From Mucilaginibacter sp. cycad4 (GTDB lineage: Bacteria > Bacteroidota > Bacteroidia > Sphingobacteriales > Sphingobacteriaceae): DNA of 64,000 bases. The notes under the pieces are model-generated. The model saw only the letters and a program-made list of their open reading frames with translations, was not told the DNA's origin and made no database searches. Location of the stretch: the NCBI RefSeq assembly GCF_034263275.1, contig NZ_CP139559.1, forward strand, positions 3,534,001 through 3,598,000, in the 5' to 3' direction. The stretch's first letter is position 1. Every line of letters starts with the position of its first letter. Below are positions 53,432-61,690 of the stretch, one piece after another. The position numbers were made by a program, and so were the translations under genes.

Positions 53432-54751
53432 ATGAAAACGTTTAAACACAATATTTATATTATTGCAGGGTTGCTGCTATTAGGCGCCTGCAAACCCGAA
53501 ATCCATACACCAAAACCATCCGCAGGCTCTGTTGATTTTTCACGGTTTATCTCGTTAGGTAATTCGCTTACCGCCGGGTATGCCGATGGGGGCTTATACC
53601 TTGCAGGTCAGCAGGTATCTTATCCCAGCATCATGGGTAAACAAATGCAGTCGGTTGGCGGGGGCGCATTTACACAGCCATTATTTAATACTGCCCAGGC
53701 AAACGGATCGGGCTATTTATCACTCACCGGGTTTAATGCTGATGGTACACCTATTACAACTCCTGTAACTACCAATCTCGCGGTACGCGGAAAACTTACA
53801 GTACCCGGCTTTGGAGATGTTACCCTGTACACCAAATATACCGGCGATATTAATAACTATGGTGTACCCGGCATTAAGCTGATGCACATCACTTATGCAC
53901 CCTATGGTAACGTTAACGGATATTTTGAACGCCTGCTGCCCGGTAATGCGCCAACAAATTCCACCACCTATCTTGATTTTGTTATGGCTAAGCCATTCAC
54001 CTTTTTCTCTAACTGGCTGGGGAATAATGATGCCTTAGGCTATGCCACATCCGGCGGGGCAGGCGATGTGCTGACAGATAAAAATACTTTTGCCGCCTTA
54101 TATAATGTATTGATCAACACCCTCACTGCCAAGGGGCAGAAAGGCGTGGTTGCAACCGTGCCCGATGTAACCTCGATACCTTATTTTAATACCATCACCG
54201 TTTCTGCAATACTGGCCGGTGTACAAAAAGCAAACCCGAATGCGAAGGCATTGTATATCAACGCGCTGGTTTCGGGTAGCACCTATGTACCTCGCGCAGC
54301 AACAACTAATGATCTTATCATACTTACCTTCCCGACAAGCAAGATCGGACAGCCGGTTGCAACACCTGTTGGCAACCTGCCTTATGGTTTAACGCCATAT
54401 ACCCCAATAGACAACCAGTATGTGCTTGATGAAAAAGAGACGGCCCTAACCGAGGATTATGTTACTTCTTATAACACCACCATAAAATCAATAGCAGCGG
54501 CAAAAGGTCTGGCGGTATTTGATGCTTATACTTTTCTGCAAAATATCAAACTGAATGGCCTGGTGGTTGACGGCGTAAGCGTTAATTCTAATTATATCAG
54601 CGGTGGCCTGTTCTCGCTGGATGGGGTACACCTCACCCCGCGCGGGTATGCTATTGTAGCCAATGAATTTATCAAAGCCATTAATGACAAATACAATTCA
54701 TCAATACCACAGGTAAATATATCTGATTATAATGGGGTTAAGTTTCCTTAG
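53432..54751 (+). CDS. GDSL/SGNH-family hydrolase lipoprotein
   Basis: A 439-residue lipoprotein (lipobox Cys C20, LLLGACKPE). SGNH blocks: S45 in SLGNSLTAGYADGG (block I), LGNNDALGY (block III, about 195-203), and FSLDGVHLTPRGYAIV (block V, Asp and His near residue 395). It is probably an outer-membrane esterase/lipase that frees fatty acids for the FadL-like porin encoded just before it; such porin-lipase pairs are common in Bacteroidota. Substrate not defined by sequence. Confidence 0.88.
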   Translation: MKTFKHNIYIIAGLLLLGACKPEIHTPKPSAGSVDFSRFISLGNSLTAGYADGGLYLAGQQVSYPSIMGKQMQSVGGGAFTQPLFNTAQANGSGYLSLTGFNADGTPITTPVTTNLAVRGKLTVPGFGDVTLYTKYTGDINNYGVPGIKLMHITYAPYGNVNGYFERLLPGNAPTNSTTYLDFVMAKPFTFFSNWLGNNDALGYATSGGAGDVLTDKNTFAALYNVLINTLTAKGQKGVVATVPDVTSIPYFNTITVSAILAGVQKANPNAKALYINALVSGSTYVPRAATTNDLIILTFPTSKIGQPVATPVGNLPYGLTPYTPIDNQYVLDEKETALTEDYVTSYNTTIKSIAAAKGLAVFDAYTFLQNIKLNGLVVDGVSVNSNYISGGLFSLDGVHLTPRGYAIVANEFIKAINDKYNSSIPQVNISDYNGVKFP

Positions 54752-54760
54752 TTCTGAGTG

Positions 54761-54825
54761 GAAAGTCTTAAGTTCTAAGTCATGAGCGGGGTTCGCTTTC
54801 TTTCGACTTAGAACTTAAGACTTTC
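54761..54825. terminator. Long perfect hairpin between convergent genes
   Basis: Perfect 21-bp inverted repeat with arms at 54761-54781 and 54805-54825 (core cttaagttctaagt) and a 23-nt loop with its own agcgg..ttcgct pairing. It lies between the GDSL gene and the convergent VOC gene, so it may terminate both. It could also be a dispersed repeat, since gtcttaagttctaagtc strings are common in this group. Confidence 0.6.
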
Positions 54826-54840
54826 GGCTAAAGACTAAAA

Positions 54841-55245
54841 TTACCCTGCTGCATTATCCAGATCCGATTCATCGCCCGGCTCCCAAAGCTCAATGATATT
54901 CCCTTCCGGGTCAAGAACATGGACAAATTTGCCATAATCATATTCAGCAATCTCATCAATAATGGTTACGCCGTCCTTTTTTAGGTCGTTTACCAGTGCA
55001 GCGAGATTTTCTACCCGGTAATTAATCATAAAAGGCTTAGTCGAGGGATTGAAATATTTGGTATCCTGCGGAAAAGTGCACCAGGACGTGGAACCTATTT
55101 TCGACGGATCATCTGCATGCCGCCACTCAAACGTAGTTCCGTATTCACCGGAAGGCAGCCCAAGGTTTTTGGCATACCATTCGTTCATACCTTTCGGATC
55201 GTCGCATTTAAAAAATACGCCCCCAAAGCCTGTTACTTTTTTCAT
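54841..55245 (-). CDS. VOC-superfamily (glyoxalase-like) protein
   Basis: A 134-residue vicinal-oxygen-chelate fold protein. The start at 55245 (MKKVTGFGGVFFKCDDPKG) is chosen; a reading from 55320 adds an unrelated hydrophobic stretch. Two beta-alpha-beta-beta-beta halves: MNEWYAKNLGLPSGEYGTTFEWRH in the first and FVHVLDPEGNIIELWEPGD (metal-binding Glu in IIELWEP) in the second. No specific substrate can be named. It is a single-gene unit convergent with the GDSL gene. Confidence 0.85.
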   Translation of the reverse strand: MKKVTGFGGVFFKCDDPKGMNEWYAKNLGLPSGEYGTTFEWRHADDPSKIGSTSWCTFPQDTKYFNPSTKPFMINYRVENLAALVNDLKKDGVTIIDEIAEYDYGKFVHVLDPEGNIIELWEPGDESDLDNAAG

Positions 55246-55460
55246 TTTATATGTGTTTATATGATTAAAAGGGTGATAAATATGGAAAAAATTGGCACAA
55301 ATATAAAACCCAATCAACACTGGTTAATTGGCCCCTTATGTCGAACCTTTTGAGCAAGTTCCCTCTATTTTCAGACATTATCAAATCTGTTTTCAAATCT
55401 CTCAATAACGCTGATTGTAATTTTTAAGCCTCCATTTCGGTGTGGTTTCCAAAGTGGTTT

Positions 55461-56270
55461 TTACTTTTTTTGTGCCAGGATAACTTCTTTCAATTTTTCG
55501 TTACTCTTGATGGTTTTTAAACCTTCCTCGTAACCTATCATATAAATCTCTTCGGCCGCATCGGTATCAAAAATACCATAACCACCCAAGCCATGCGGCT
55601 CAATAATTATATCGCACAGCATTTTATGTGCATTAAGGCCCGAATTAATAGTTATCATCGCAGCCCTGTCAACCAGGCTTCCAAAGGATTTGATTTTTGT
55701 AACTACAGGCAAATGGTTACAGCAAGAGCCAATGATCAGGTCGCAATTACCTACCAATGGTTCAACCGGAAAATTATTAAGTATGCCGCCGTCAACAAAC
55801 ATATGGTCGTTAATAATAATGGGCCTGAAAATGCCGGGCAAACAGCATGAAGCTAAAATTGCTATGTCCAGTTCACCCTCGGTAAAATAAACCAGCTTTG
55901 CTTCCCCAATGTCAACTGCAGGAATGGTAACACGCGTTTTAAGATTTTGAAAAGAATTGTGCGGAATATATTTATTAATTAAAGTCCGGGTGTGTAAAAT
56001 AGAGAGCAAACCGTTGCTGCCAAATGCAGGCCGCAACAATTTAAGCAGGCTGTTATCTTTAATGATCCGTAAAATTTCTTTGGGTGCAAACCCCTCTGCA
56101 AAAAAAGCTGCTGCAATTGACCCTGCGCTTGTGCCCGAGATATGCGAAAATTTGATACCGTGATCGGTCAGGGCCTGTATCACACCCAGATGCGATACCC
56201 CCCTTACACCACCTCCCGAAAGCACTAAGCCTATCTTTTTGGAGCCATTTTCATCAATGTTTGTATTCAT
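55461..56270 (-). CDS. Patatin-like phospholipase
   Basis: A 269-residue cytoplasmic patatin-fold acyl hydrolase. Oxyanion loop GGGVRG at about 19-24, nucleophile Ser S48 in SGTSAGS, and catalytic Asp D160 in FVDGGILNNFP form the Ser-Asp dyad. There is no signal peptide, so it acts inside the cell or at the inner membrane face. A possible source of fatty acids from phospholipid, though it is 1.5 kb from the fadL-lipase pair and shares no operator copy. Confidence 0.92.
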   Translation of the reverse strand: MNTNIDENGSKKIGLVLSGGGVRGVSHLGVIQALTDHGIKFSHISGTSAGSIAAAFFAEGFAPKEILRIIKDNSLLKLLRPAFGSNGLLSILHTRTLINKYIPHNSFQNLKTRVTIPAVDIGEAKLVYFTEGELDIAILASCCLPGIFRPIIINDHMFVDGGILNNFPVEPLVGNCDLIIGSCCNHLPVVTKIKSFGSLVDRAAMITINSGLNAHKMLCDIIIEPHGLGGYGIFDTDAAEEIYMIGYEEGLKTIKSNEKLKEVILAQKK

Positions 56271-56593
56271 TTTATATACGCTATCATTAGCCGCTAACTA
56301 CGGCAGGTTATCTGAGCATTGAGGTCAATATATTACTTTTTTAATTTAAATAAGGTTAACTTTTTTTGTGTAAATCTTTTTACATTCAACAATCACCGGC
56401 ATAATATCTATACACCCATTGTGCCAAATATGGCTGCTTTCGGAATTTTTTTTATGCAATTGTTCATAGCTGCAAAGAAATAGTCATTTACATACCTCTA
56501 CCTCCCCCGGAAGAAATTGTGCATTTTTAAAGATTTAACAGAAAATTAATTTCATAACAAGCTATTTGGTACAATTTTTCGGCTCATTATCCG
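56271..56593. other. AT-rich divergent intergenic region
   Basis: 323 bp between the patatin gene (minus) and the exported protein gene (plus). AT-rich, as expected for two divergent promoters. No ORF, clear inverted repeat or shared operator was seen. Confidence 0.4.
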
Positions 56594-58003
56594 ATGACAA
56601 AAAACCTTCTCCTCTTCCTGTGCCTGTTTATTGTAAAAACATTTACATCCTGCGCTCAATCGCCGGTGCTTAATGGCGTATATGTTGGGGCCGAATTATA
56701 CAACACACCTTTTGACGGCATGCAGATCAATAATATCGTGATCAGTTTCAGGAACGATGGTACTTTTAACAACACATTGAACCAGCCCGATTGGAAAACA
56801 AAGGCAAGCGGTTCCTATACTGTTAAAAATAACCTTATACAGCTGACATTCAGAAATGGCGACGAGAGCAAAAAATATAAACTGGCTGCTAACGGTAACC
56901 TCGAAAGCACGGCTGGGATAAAACATACCCTGCACAAGGTAAAAAAAGTGGCTGCCATTCCCGCCGGCATGTATGAAAAAAGAAGCGCTTCCTCCAGCGG
57001 TGGAATGGGTACCGGAATGCCGGCGGTGGGTGCTTTTTCTTCTGAATTAATCTACTTTGATGGTAAAGGAAATTTTTCGACCGACCGCTCAAGTGTTGTA
57101 GGAGTAACGGGAGATGCAGCAGGCGGCACAGTTGGCGGGAAATTTGAAAAGAACGGAAAAACCAGCGGAACCTATAAACTGGGCGATGGAGAAATAACTT
57201 TAACATTTGGTAATGGCAATATTGCCAGGCAAAGCTTTTTTTACAGTCCCCCGAATGAGGAAGACCTGGTTTTGTTGAATGGCGAATTCTATTTCAGGAA
57301 GGATGATGAGAAAGAAAAGCCTGCAATTGCACAAAGAACCACCATTGGTTCAAAGACAAATACAAGTGAACCTGTAGCAACCGGCATGCCTGCGCCGGCC
57401 AGTCTGCTTACCAAACTTAGGGCACAATATGGTGGTGAAAACATTGACAAGTTAACAACTGTTAGGGAAACGGCTACGATAACAGGCAACATGCAAATCA
57501 TTGCTTTAACAGATATCGCCAAGAACAGGATCCGTGCCGAAGTAAGGCAGAACGGGAAGTTGTTACTGGTAAAACAACTGGACAACAACGAAGGCTGGCA
57601 ATGGATGAATGGAACAAAAAAACCTTTAACGCAGGATGAAAAAGACGAGCTAACTTTAAGCCTGTACCAGGGGATCCTGGGTTTGCATAAAAAGCTAAAC
57701 AGCTCTTTCCTTACAGGCACAGTGTCGGTATCGGGGAATGATTATATCGTCACTTTTTACAGAAATAAGAGTAAGCTGGTGTACCTGGTTGGCAGTGATT
57801 ATAGCCTGAAAGGGAATGCTTACTCTATTAATTCAACATCTCCTAATATTTCTATCTACAAAGATTTCACTAAAACCAATGGTATCACCTACCCTGTTAC
57901 AACCGAATCATCTGACGGAAAAAGCAAGGTCACATCAAACACAACCTCAATAGAGTTTAATCCTGTTTTGACGGATGATAGCTGGAAAATGCCGGGAAGC
58001 TAA
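56594..58003 (+). CDS. Exported protein of unknown function with a LolA-like C-terminal half
   Basis: A 469-residue protein not recognised as a whole. Signal peptide at 1-20 (LLLFLCLFIVKTFTSCAQS; Cys20 could be a lipobox, but the preceding FTS is weak). Residues about 22-120 and 125-235 look like two similar lipocalin-like sheets (FRNDGTFNNTLN, SYTVKNNLIQLTF; then FDGKGNFSTDRS, GTYKLGDGEITLTFG). After a Pro/Thr linker the region from about 270 (KLRAQYGGENIDKLTTVRETATI to SIEFNPVLTDDSWKMPGS) resembles outer-membrane lipoprotein-sorting (LolA/DUF4292-like) domains. No catalytic motif. It stands alone on its strand. Confidence 0.6.
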   Translation: MTKNLLLFLCLFIVKTFTSCAQSPVLNGVYVGAELYNTPFDGMQINNIVISFRNDGTFNNTLNQPDWKTKASGSYTVKNNLIQLTFRNGDESKKYKLAANGNLESTAGIKHTLHKVKKVAAIPAGMYEKRSASSSGGMGTGMPAVGAFSSELIYFDGKGNFSTDRSSVVGVTGDAAGGTVGGKFEKNGKTSGTYKLGDGEITLTFGNGNIARQSFFYSPPNEEDLVLLNGEFYFRKDDEKEKPAIAQRTTIGSKTNTSEPVATGMPAPASLLTKLRAQYGGENIDKLTTVRETATITGNMQIIALTDIAKNRIRAEVRQNGKLLLVKQLDNNEGWQWMNGTKKPLTQDEKDELTLSLYQGILGLHKKLNSSFLTGTVSVSGNDYIVTFYRNKSKLVYLVGSDYSLKGNAYSINSTSPNISIYKDFTKTNGITYPVTTESSDGKSKVTSNTTSIEFNPVLTDDSWKMPGS

Positions 58004-58011
58004 ATGTATAC

Positions 58012-58164
58012 TTATCTATTGCGGTTCCATTTAAGCCTGCGGATACGCTTCCAGTCGGTAAGTAACAGTCCAGCTAACAAATCGAGTATGGCAATCATAT
58101 ATCTGACAAATTGATAACTAAAGGTACCTATTAAATCATAAATTAAAAGATTTTCAGAAATCAA
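58012..58164 (-). CDS. Possible small ORF directly downstream of the PAP2 gene
   Basis: A 50-codon TTG-started (or 28-codon ATG-started, from 58098) reading frame. It lies in the same frame as the PAP2 gene, after its stop and one more stop codon. It contains a short hydrophobic stretch (YMIAILDLLAGLLL) then a basic tail (KRIRRLKWNRNR), the shape of a small membrane-anchored peptide. It might also be a decayed C-terminal extension or chance. Confidence 0.2.
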   Translation of the reverse strand: MISENLLIYDLIGTFSYQFVRYMIAILDLLAGLLLTDWKRIRRLKWNRNR

Positions 58165-58170
58165 TTACCG

Positions 58171-58827
58171 CTATTTTTTCAAAAACGACATAGCCGCCGC
58201 ACTACCAACACCCAATGTTAGCCCGGCAGCCACATCAGTAGGATAATGAACACCGAGGTACATTCTCGAATAACTGGTAGCTCCTGCCCAAAAGAAAGAT
58301 GGTGCTATCACATACCATTTAGGATAAGCCGCCGATAAAGCCGTAGCCGTAGCAAAACTTGACGAAGTATGGCCAGAAGGGAACGAGGTACCGCCCGCCC
58401 GGTAAACCGGCGTGATATTGATATTTTGAATAAATGGCCGCGGCCTCTTCACCAGGTGCTTGATCAGCAGCATAAAGCCGTATGATATGGCCGTGCTGCT
58501 GGCCACATAACCCGCGTTTTGGCGCATTTCTTTATTATTGCTTGCAATACCTCCTAATAGTAAACCCGCCGGGATCCCAATATCGCCATACAAAACATTC
58601 TTGCTCAGGAACATGAAAAAGCCCGTTTGACCGGGTGTGCGCTGATTTTGCAGATCGATCATCACACGATCGTCCCAGCGCCGGACAGCCGGGGGGATAA
58701 ACGCCGGACTATTCACAGTAACCATCGCCGAATCGGCCTGGGCAGCAGCTTTATCTGTAAAGCAAAAAAGCAAGCCCTGCAAATGAACTAAAACTACCAG
58801 GAATTTAAGCGGGGAGATTTTTTTCAT
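58171..58827 (-). CDS. PAP2-superfamily phosphatase
   Basis: A 218-residue type 2 phosphatidic acid phosphatase-fold protein. The start at 58827 (MKKISPLKFLVVL) gives a clean signal peptide ending near AAAQA; a start 15 bp earlier is possible. The three phosphatase motifs are present: KHLVKRPRPF, PSGHTSSSFA and SRMYLGVHYPTDVAAG. It may dephosphorylate lipid phosphates or undecaprenyl pyrophosphate in the periplasm. It is a single gene, with IS3 inserted about 150 bp upstream. Confidence 0.9.
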   Translation of the reverse strand: MKKISPLKFLVVLVHLQGLLFCFTDKAAAQADSAMVTVNSPAFIPPAVRRWDDRVMIDLQNQRTPGQTGFFMFLSKNVLYGDIGIPAGLLLGGIASNNKEMRQNAGYVASSTAISYGFMLLIKHLVKRPRPFIQNINITPVYRAGGTSFPSGHTSSSFATATALSAAYPKWYVIAPSFFWAGATSYSRMYLGVHYPTDVAAGLTLGVGSAAAMSFLKK

Positions 58828-59020
58828 AGGCGATAGATACATAGTTTCTCAACTATGGCAAATCATGCTACTAATATAGCTATTCTGTATAGATTGTTTG
58901 AATGCCGGAGTGTTAATGCAGGCAATCGCTTTTAAAAAAGGAGGCACCTACGGAGCCCCAAACACTGTTTTAAAATGTGTCTCGTCCTAAAAAAAGTTTA
59001 CATTTTATGAGATAGTCCTG

Positions 59021-59968
59021 TTATGTATTTACAAGTGTAGTGATGTCCTGTGATACGTTTACAATGTTAGTGTTTTTGCGATAATAGTTCTTCCACAATT
59101 TTTGAGGTAGCAAGCTTTTATCATGCACATGTTGGGGCGTTAGCAGACCGATACTGAAGTGTGGCCGGTGTTTGTTATACAACTCGATAGCTCTATCCAG
59201 TAATTGTTTTGCTTGTTGCTTATTCTCAGGCCGGTGATGCTTAAGATATTCTTCTTTAAGAATGCCGTTCATTCGTTCAGCAACGGCATTCTCTAATGGG
59301 TCACCGTTCTCGGTCATACTGATCTTGATGTATCTGTCCTGTAATAGCTTTACATAGCTTTCTGTGCAATATTGCACTCCCCGGTCCGAGTGATGTATAA
59401 GTGCCTCCGGCAATTGTTCAGGCAGGTCTTTTAAAGCCATTTTCAAGGCCTGTATCGTTTCGATCGTTTCTAAGGTATCAGCCAAATGATAGCCAACTAC
59501 TTTGTGCGAATAAGCGTCCGTTATCAAACTGATGTACAAATGTTCTTCTTTTACTTTCCAGTAGGTGATATCGCTTACCCACAGTTGGTTAGGCCTGACG
59601 ACCTCCAGGCTGCGTATGATATTCGGCCATCTGTTGAACCGGTGACCCGACCAGGTCGTCACATGCCGCCTGCGGCGTTTCTTTACTAACAGTCCATTAG
59701 CTGACAACAGGTCGAACAGTGCATCCCGTCCCATTTTAATGCCATGATCAAGCAAAAAAGGGTGCAGCTTTTCATAAAGCTTCCTGCCACCCATTGCCCG
59801 GTGGTCTTGGCGAATGCTGACAACCTCCTGCAATATAAGTGTATCCTCTATTCCAGATGCTTCTTGTTGCCAAAAGTGCTGATAATAGGCCTGACGGGTA
59901 ATACCAAGTAACCGACATAATCGTACAAGGCTGATCCTTGTATACATGTCTTTCATCTCATGGATCAC
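59021..59968 (-). CDS. IS3-family transposase OrfB (DDE integrase domain)
   Basis: A 315-residue rve-domain transposase. HTH_21-like N-terminus (RISLVRLCRLLGITRQAYYQHFW), then the catalytic core: WVSDITYWK with the first Asp, IHHSDRGVQYCTESY with the second, and NAVAERMNGILKEEYL with the Glu; the ending NKHRPHFSIGLLTPQHVH is also typical. The GTG at 59968 overlaps the orfA stop by 4 bp. Translation probably comes from a -1 shift on A-AAA-AAG (plus-strand 59980-59986), giving KKVGYQVIHEMKDM across the junction. Appears intact. Confidence 0.93.
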   Translation of the reverse strand: MIHEMKDMYTRISLVRLCRLLGITRQAYYQHFWQQEASGIEDTLILQEVVSIRQDHRAMGGRKLYEKLHPFLLDHGIKMGRDALFDLLSANGLLVKKRRRRHVTTWSGHRFNRWPNIIRSLEVVRPNQLWVSDITYWKVKEEHLYISLITDAYSHKVVGYHLADTLETIETIQALKMALKDLPEQLPEALIHHSDRGVQYCTESYVKLLQDRYIKISMTENGDPLENAVAERMNGILKEEYLKHHRPENKQQAKQLLDRAIELYNKHRPHFSIGLLTPQHVHDKSLLPQKLWKNYYRKNTNIVNVSQDITTLVNT

Positions 59969-60366
59969 TTGGTATCCGACTTTTTTCGGATAGGAATATT
60001 AAGATCACGTTCAGCAATCTCGATCATACGCTTGTACATTTCACTGCGAAGCTGCTCATCTTCAAGCTGACGTTCGAGTTCTTTGATGCGTTGTTGTTCT
60101 TGCGACAAGGCACCTGTAGGCGGATCTTTATGGGGCTTCTTTGCGGGCAAGGATAGTGGTTTTACTGATGACAAATATCTGTCTTTTTCCGGAACTTCTG
60201 CATAACCTAACTTCTGCATCCAACGCGTTATGCCACTATGTATCTTGATATCATATTTCCTCAACAACGCCTTTTGACTAACACTGCCAGCCAAATACTC
60301 TTTGATAACTGAATGCTTAAATTCAAGTGAATAATGTCCTTTTCCATCAATAATGATCTTTTCCAT
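59965..60366 (-). CDS. IS3-family transposase OrfA
   Basis: A 133-residue DNA-binding subunit. Helix-turn-helix of the HTH_8/transposase_8 type at about 12-60 (YSLEFKHSVIKEYLAGSVSQ and ALLRKYDIKIHSGITRWMQ), then a leucine-zipper-like coiled coil (LSQEQQRIKELERQLEDEQLRSEM). It ends IRKKSDTK just after the A6G slippery run that feeds into OrfB. Confidence 0.92.
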   Translation of the reverse strand: MEKIIIDGKGHYSLEFKHSVIKEYLAGSVSQKALLRKYDIKIHSGITRWMQKLGYAEVPEKDRYLSSVKPLSLPAKKPHKDPPTGALSQEQQRIKELERQLEDEQLRSEMYKRMIEIAERDLNIPIRKKSDTK

Positions 60367-60549
60367 GTAGTTTATTTTTGTGTAAACTCATTTCAGGACA
60401 AGACAGTAAACTTTTTAGGACGAGACACTTTCTTAACTCCGTAGGAGTATCATGTTTATAGCTTGAAAAGCAAAATATCAGGGCTCCGTAGGCGCCTCCT
60501 GTTTACTTTTTATTTTAAACATGATTTCCCTGAGTATTAATGGCATTAA

Positions 60550-60760
60550 CATATCAAACACAAAAACGGTCATTGCGAATAACCACCAGGGAAGTTCCGG
60601 AAAAAGTCGTAATGAAGTTTAAAATATATTTTGGCGATGGTGCAAGGGGCTGCGTTAGGGATGGAAGCGGATACCGTCCGTCAGCTGACGGATAATGCCG
60701 GTGCGTTATGAGCGTACAGCCCGGGCCGCAGGCAACGCCCATGTTTATAAAATCGAACCA
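60550..60760. repeat. Putative conserved structured intergenic element
   Basis: The string gcaaggggctgcgttaggga (60637-60656) to gcccgggccgcaggcaacgc (60719-60738) belongs, as I recall it, to an element found often in Sphingobacteriaceae intergenic DNA; this was not searched. A perfect 16-bp palindrome tccgtcagctgacgga lies at 60677-60692. The minus-strand reading frame over it (GVACGPGCTLITH) is considered a by-product. Function unknown. Confidence 0.4.
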
Positions 60761-60808
60761 AAAATACGCTTAATAATCAGCTATTTACAATCACGCCATT
60801 ATAAAAAG

Positions 60809-60923
60809 GTAAAAACCCGGGGTCTCTGAAGGTATAATGACATCTCTACCACGTCATGCTGAGCAGGTAAAATCCGGGGCCTCTGAAGGTGAAATGACAT
60901 CTTCACCATTCGTCATGCTGAAC
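60809..60923. repeat. Imperfect tandem duplication
   Basis: Two units of about 57 bp (60809-60864 and 60866-60923) share ctctgaaggt, atgacatct and cgtcatgctga. The second unit runs into the gtcatgctgaacttg repeat. No coding content. Confidence 0.55.
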
Positions 60924-61004
60924 TTGTTTCAGCACCCCACCTGCTAAGTGTACTTCATGCGGGATATTTGTCCTGTGGGGTCCCGAAACAAGTTCGGGAT
61001 GACG
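60912..61004. repeat. Dispersed gtcatgctgaacttg repeat, copy 2
   Basis: Shares its first 28 bases (from gtcatgctgaacttgtttca) with 50913-50940 and ends gttcgggatgac, so the ends pair: gtcatgctgaacttgtttc with gaaacaagttcgggatgac. It could form one long hairpin downstream of the isochorismatase-like gene. The remainder of 60429-61108 has no ORF that can be supported. Confidence 0.65.
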
Positions 61005-61108
61005 CCTTTTTTTCAACTTGTCATGGATGTGATTTTCCCTTCACAGTCTGCCGGATTTTCACAATTCAATAGCGCCTTTTTATTTGTAATTGAAGACTAT
61101 GCTCTTAA

Positions 61109-61669
61109 CTACCCCAATTTCTCAATAATCTCAGCCGTAGTCCCAACCTCCCCTATCCTCGGGAAAATGTATTTAAAACTGTGGGCATGCGCTTCGGCAA
61201 ACATATCGGTCATGGCATCGCTGGCAAAGGCTATGTTGTAGGCATACTCATTGGCCGAGCGGGCCGTAGCTTCAACACCGATACTGGTAGCTACACCTGC
61301 CAGTACAATTTGTGTGATGCCTCTTTTTTGCAGTTCTTCGTGCAAGCCTGTGTTATAAAAAGCGCCCCAGGTTTTCTTGGTGATAAAAATATCTGTTGGC
61401 TCGGTTTTTATTTCAGGGGCTATTTCGTTCCAGTCGGCCGGGAGTTCGGTCATGCTGTTTCTGTTGTTGTCGCGCCTGATTTTAAACGCGTTGCCGGTTG
61501 GCTCAACACGAACAACAACCACGGGTTTACGTGCTTTACGAAAGGCATCGACCAACTCTGCCGATTTTTCAAGGATGCCGGCCATTGGGTGCGCACATGA
61601 AAGTTGCACAATGTATTTCTGCAAGTCTATCAGTACCAGTGCTGTATTTTGATCCAATGTAGTTATCAT
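61109..61669 (-). CDS. Isochorismatase-like cysteine hydrolase family protein, nucleophile Cys replaced
   Basis: A 186-residue alpha/beta hydrolase of the isochorismatase superfamily. Catalytic Asp D15 in VLIDLQKYIV and Lys K98/K99 in FITKKTWGAFYNTGL are present. At the nucleophile position GVATSIGVEATAR has G131 where amidohydrolases have Cys, so an amidase reaction is unlikely; the pattern is nearer to isochorismatase proper or to a non-hydrolytic branch. Substrate unknown. Same strand as the MFS gene but probably a separate unit. Confidence 0.85.
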   Translation of the reverse strand: MITTLDQNTALVLIDLQKYIVQLSCAHPMAGILEKSAELVDAFRKARKPVVVVRVEPTGNAFKIRRDNNRNSMTELPADWNEIAPEIKTEPTDIFITKKTWGAFYNTGLHEELQKRGITQIVLAGVATSIGVEATARSANEYAYNIAFASDAMTDMFAEAHAHSFKYIFPRIGEVGTTAEIIEKLG

Positions 61670-61690
61670 GGTAATTTGATTGTTTAATGT

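Larger units (their letters stand above)
58977..60428 (-). mobile_element. IS3-family insertion sequence
   Basis: About 1.45 kb bounded by inverted repeats gtgtctcgtcctaaaaa (58977) and its inverse (to 60428), with arms of about 20-23 bp differing by a short A-run. It contains orfA and orfB with a frameshift signal. No clear target duplication could be read. It lies in a repeat area with ctccgtagg strings on both sides (about 58943 and 60437), so it may have entered a dispersed repeat. Confidence 0.85.

Noticed and set aside
58970-60435. Target-site duplication of the IS3 element
   Set aside because: The flanks (aaat and tttc side) do not give a convincing 3-4-bp direct repeat.
60554-60742. 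Minus-strand ORF reading GVACGPGCTLITH
   Set aside because: It overlies the putative conserved structured element; such readings appear wherever that element occurs and show no protein features.
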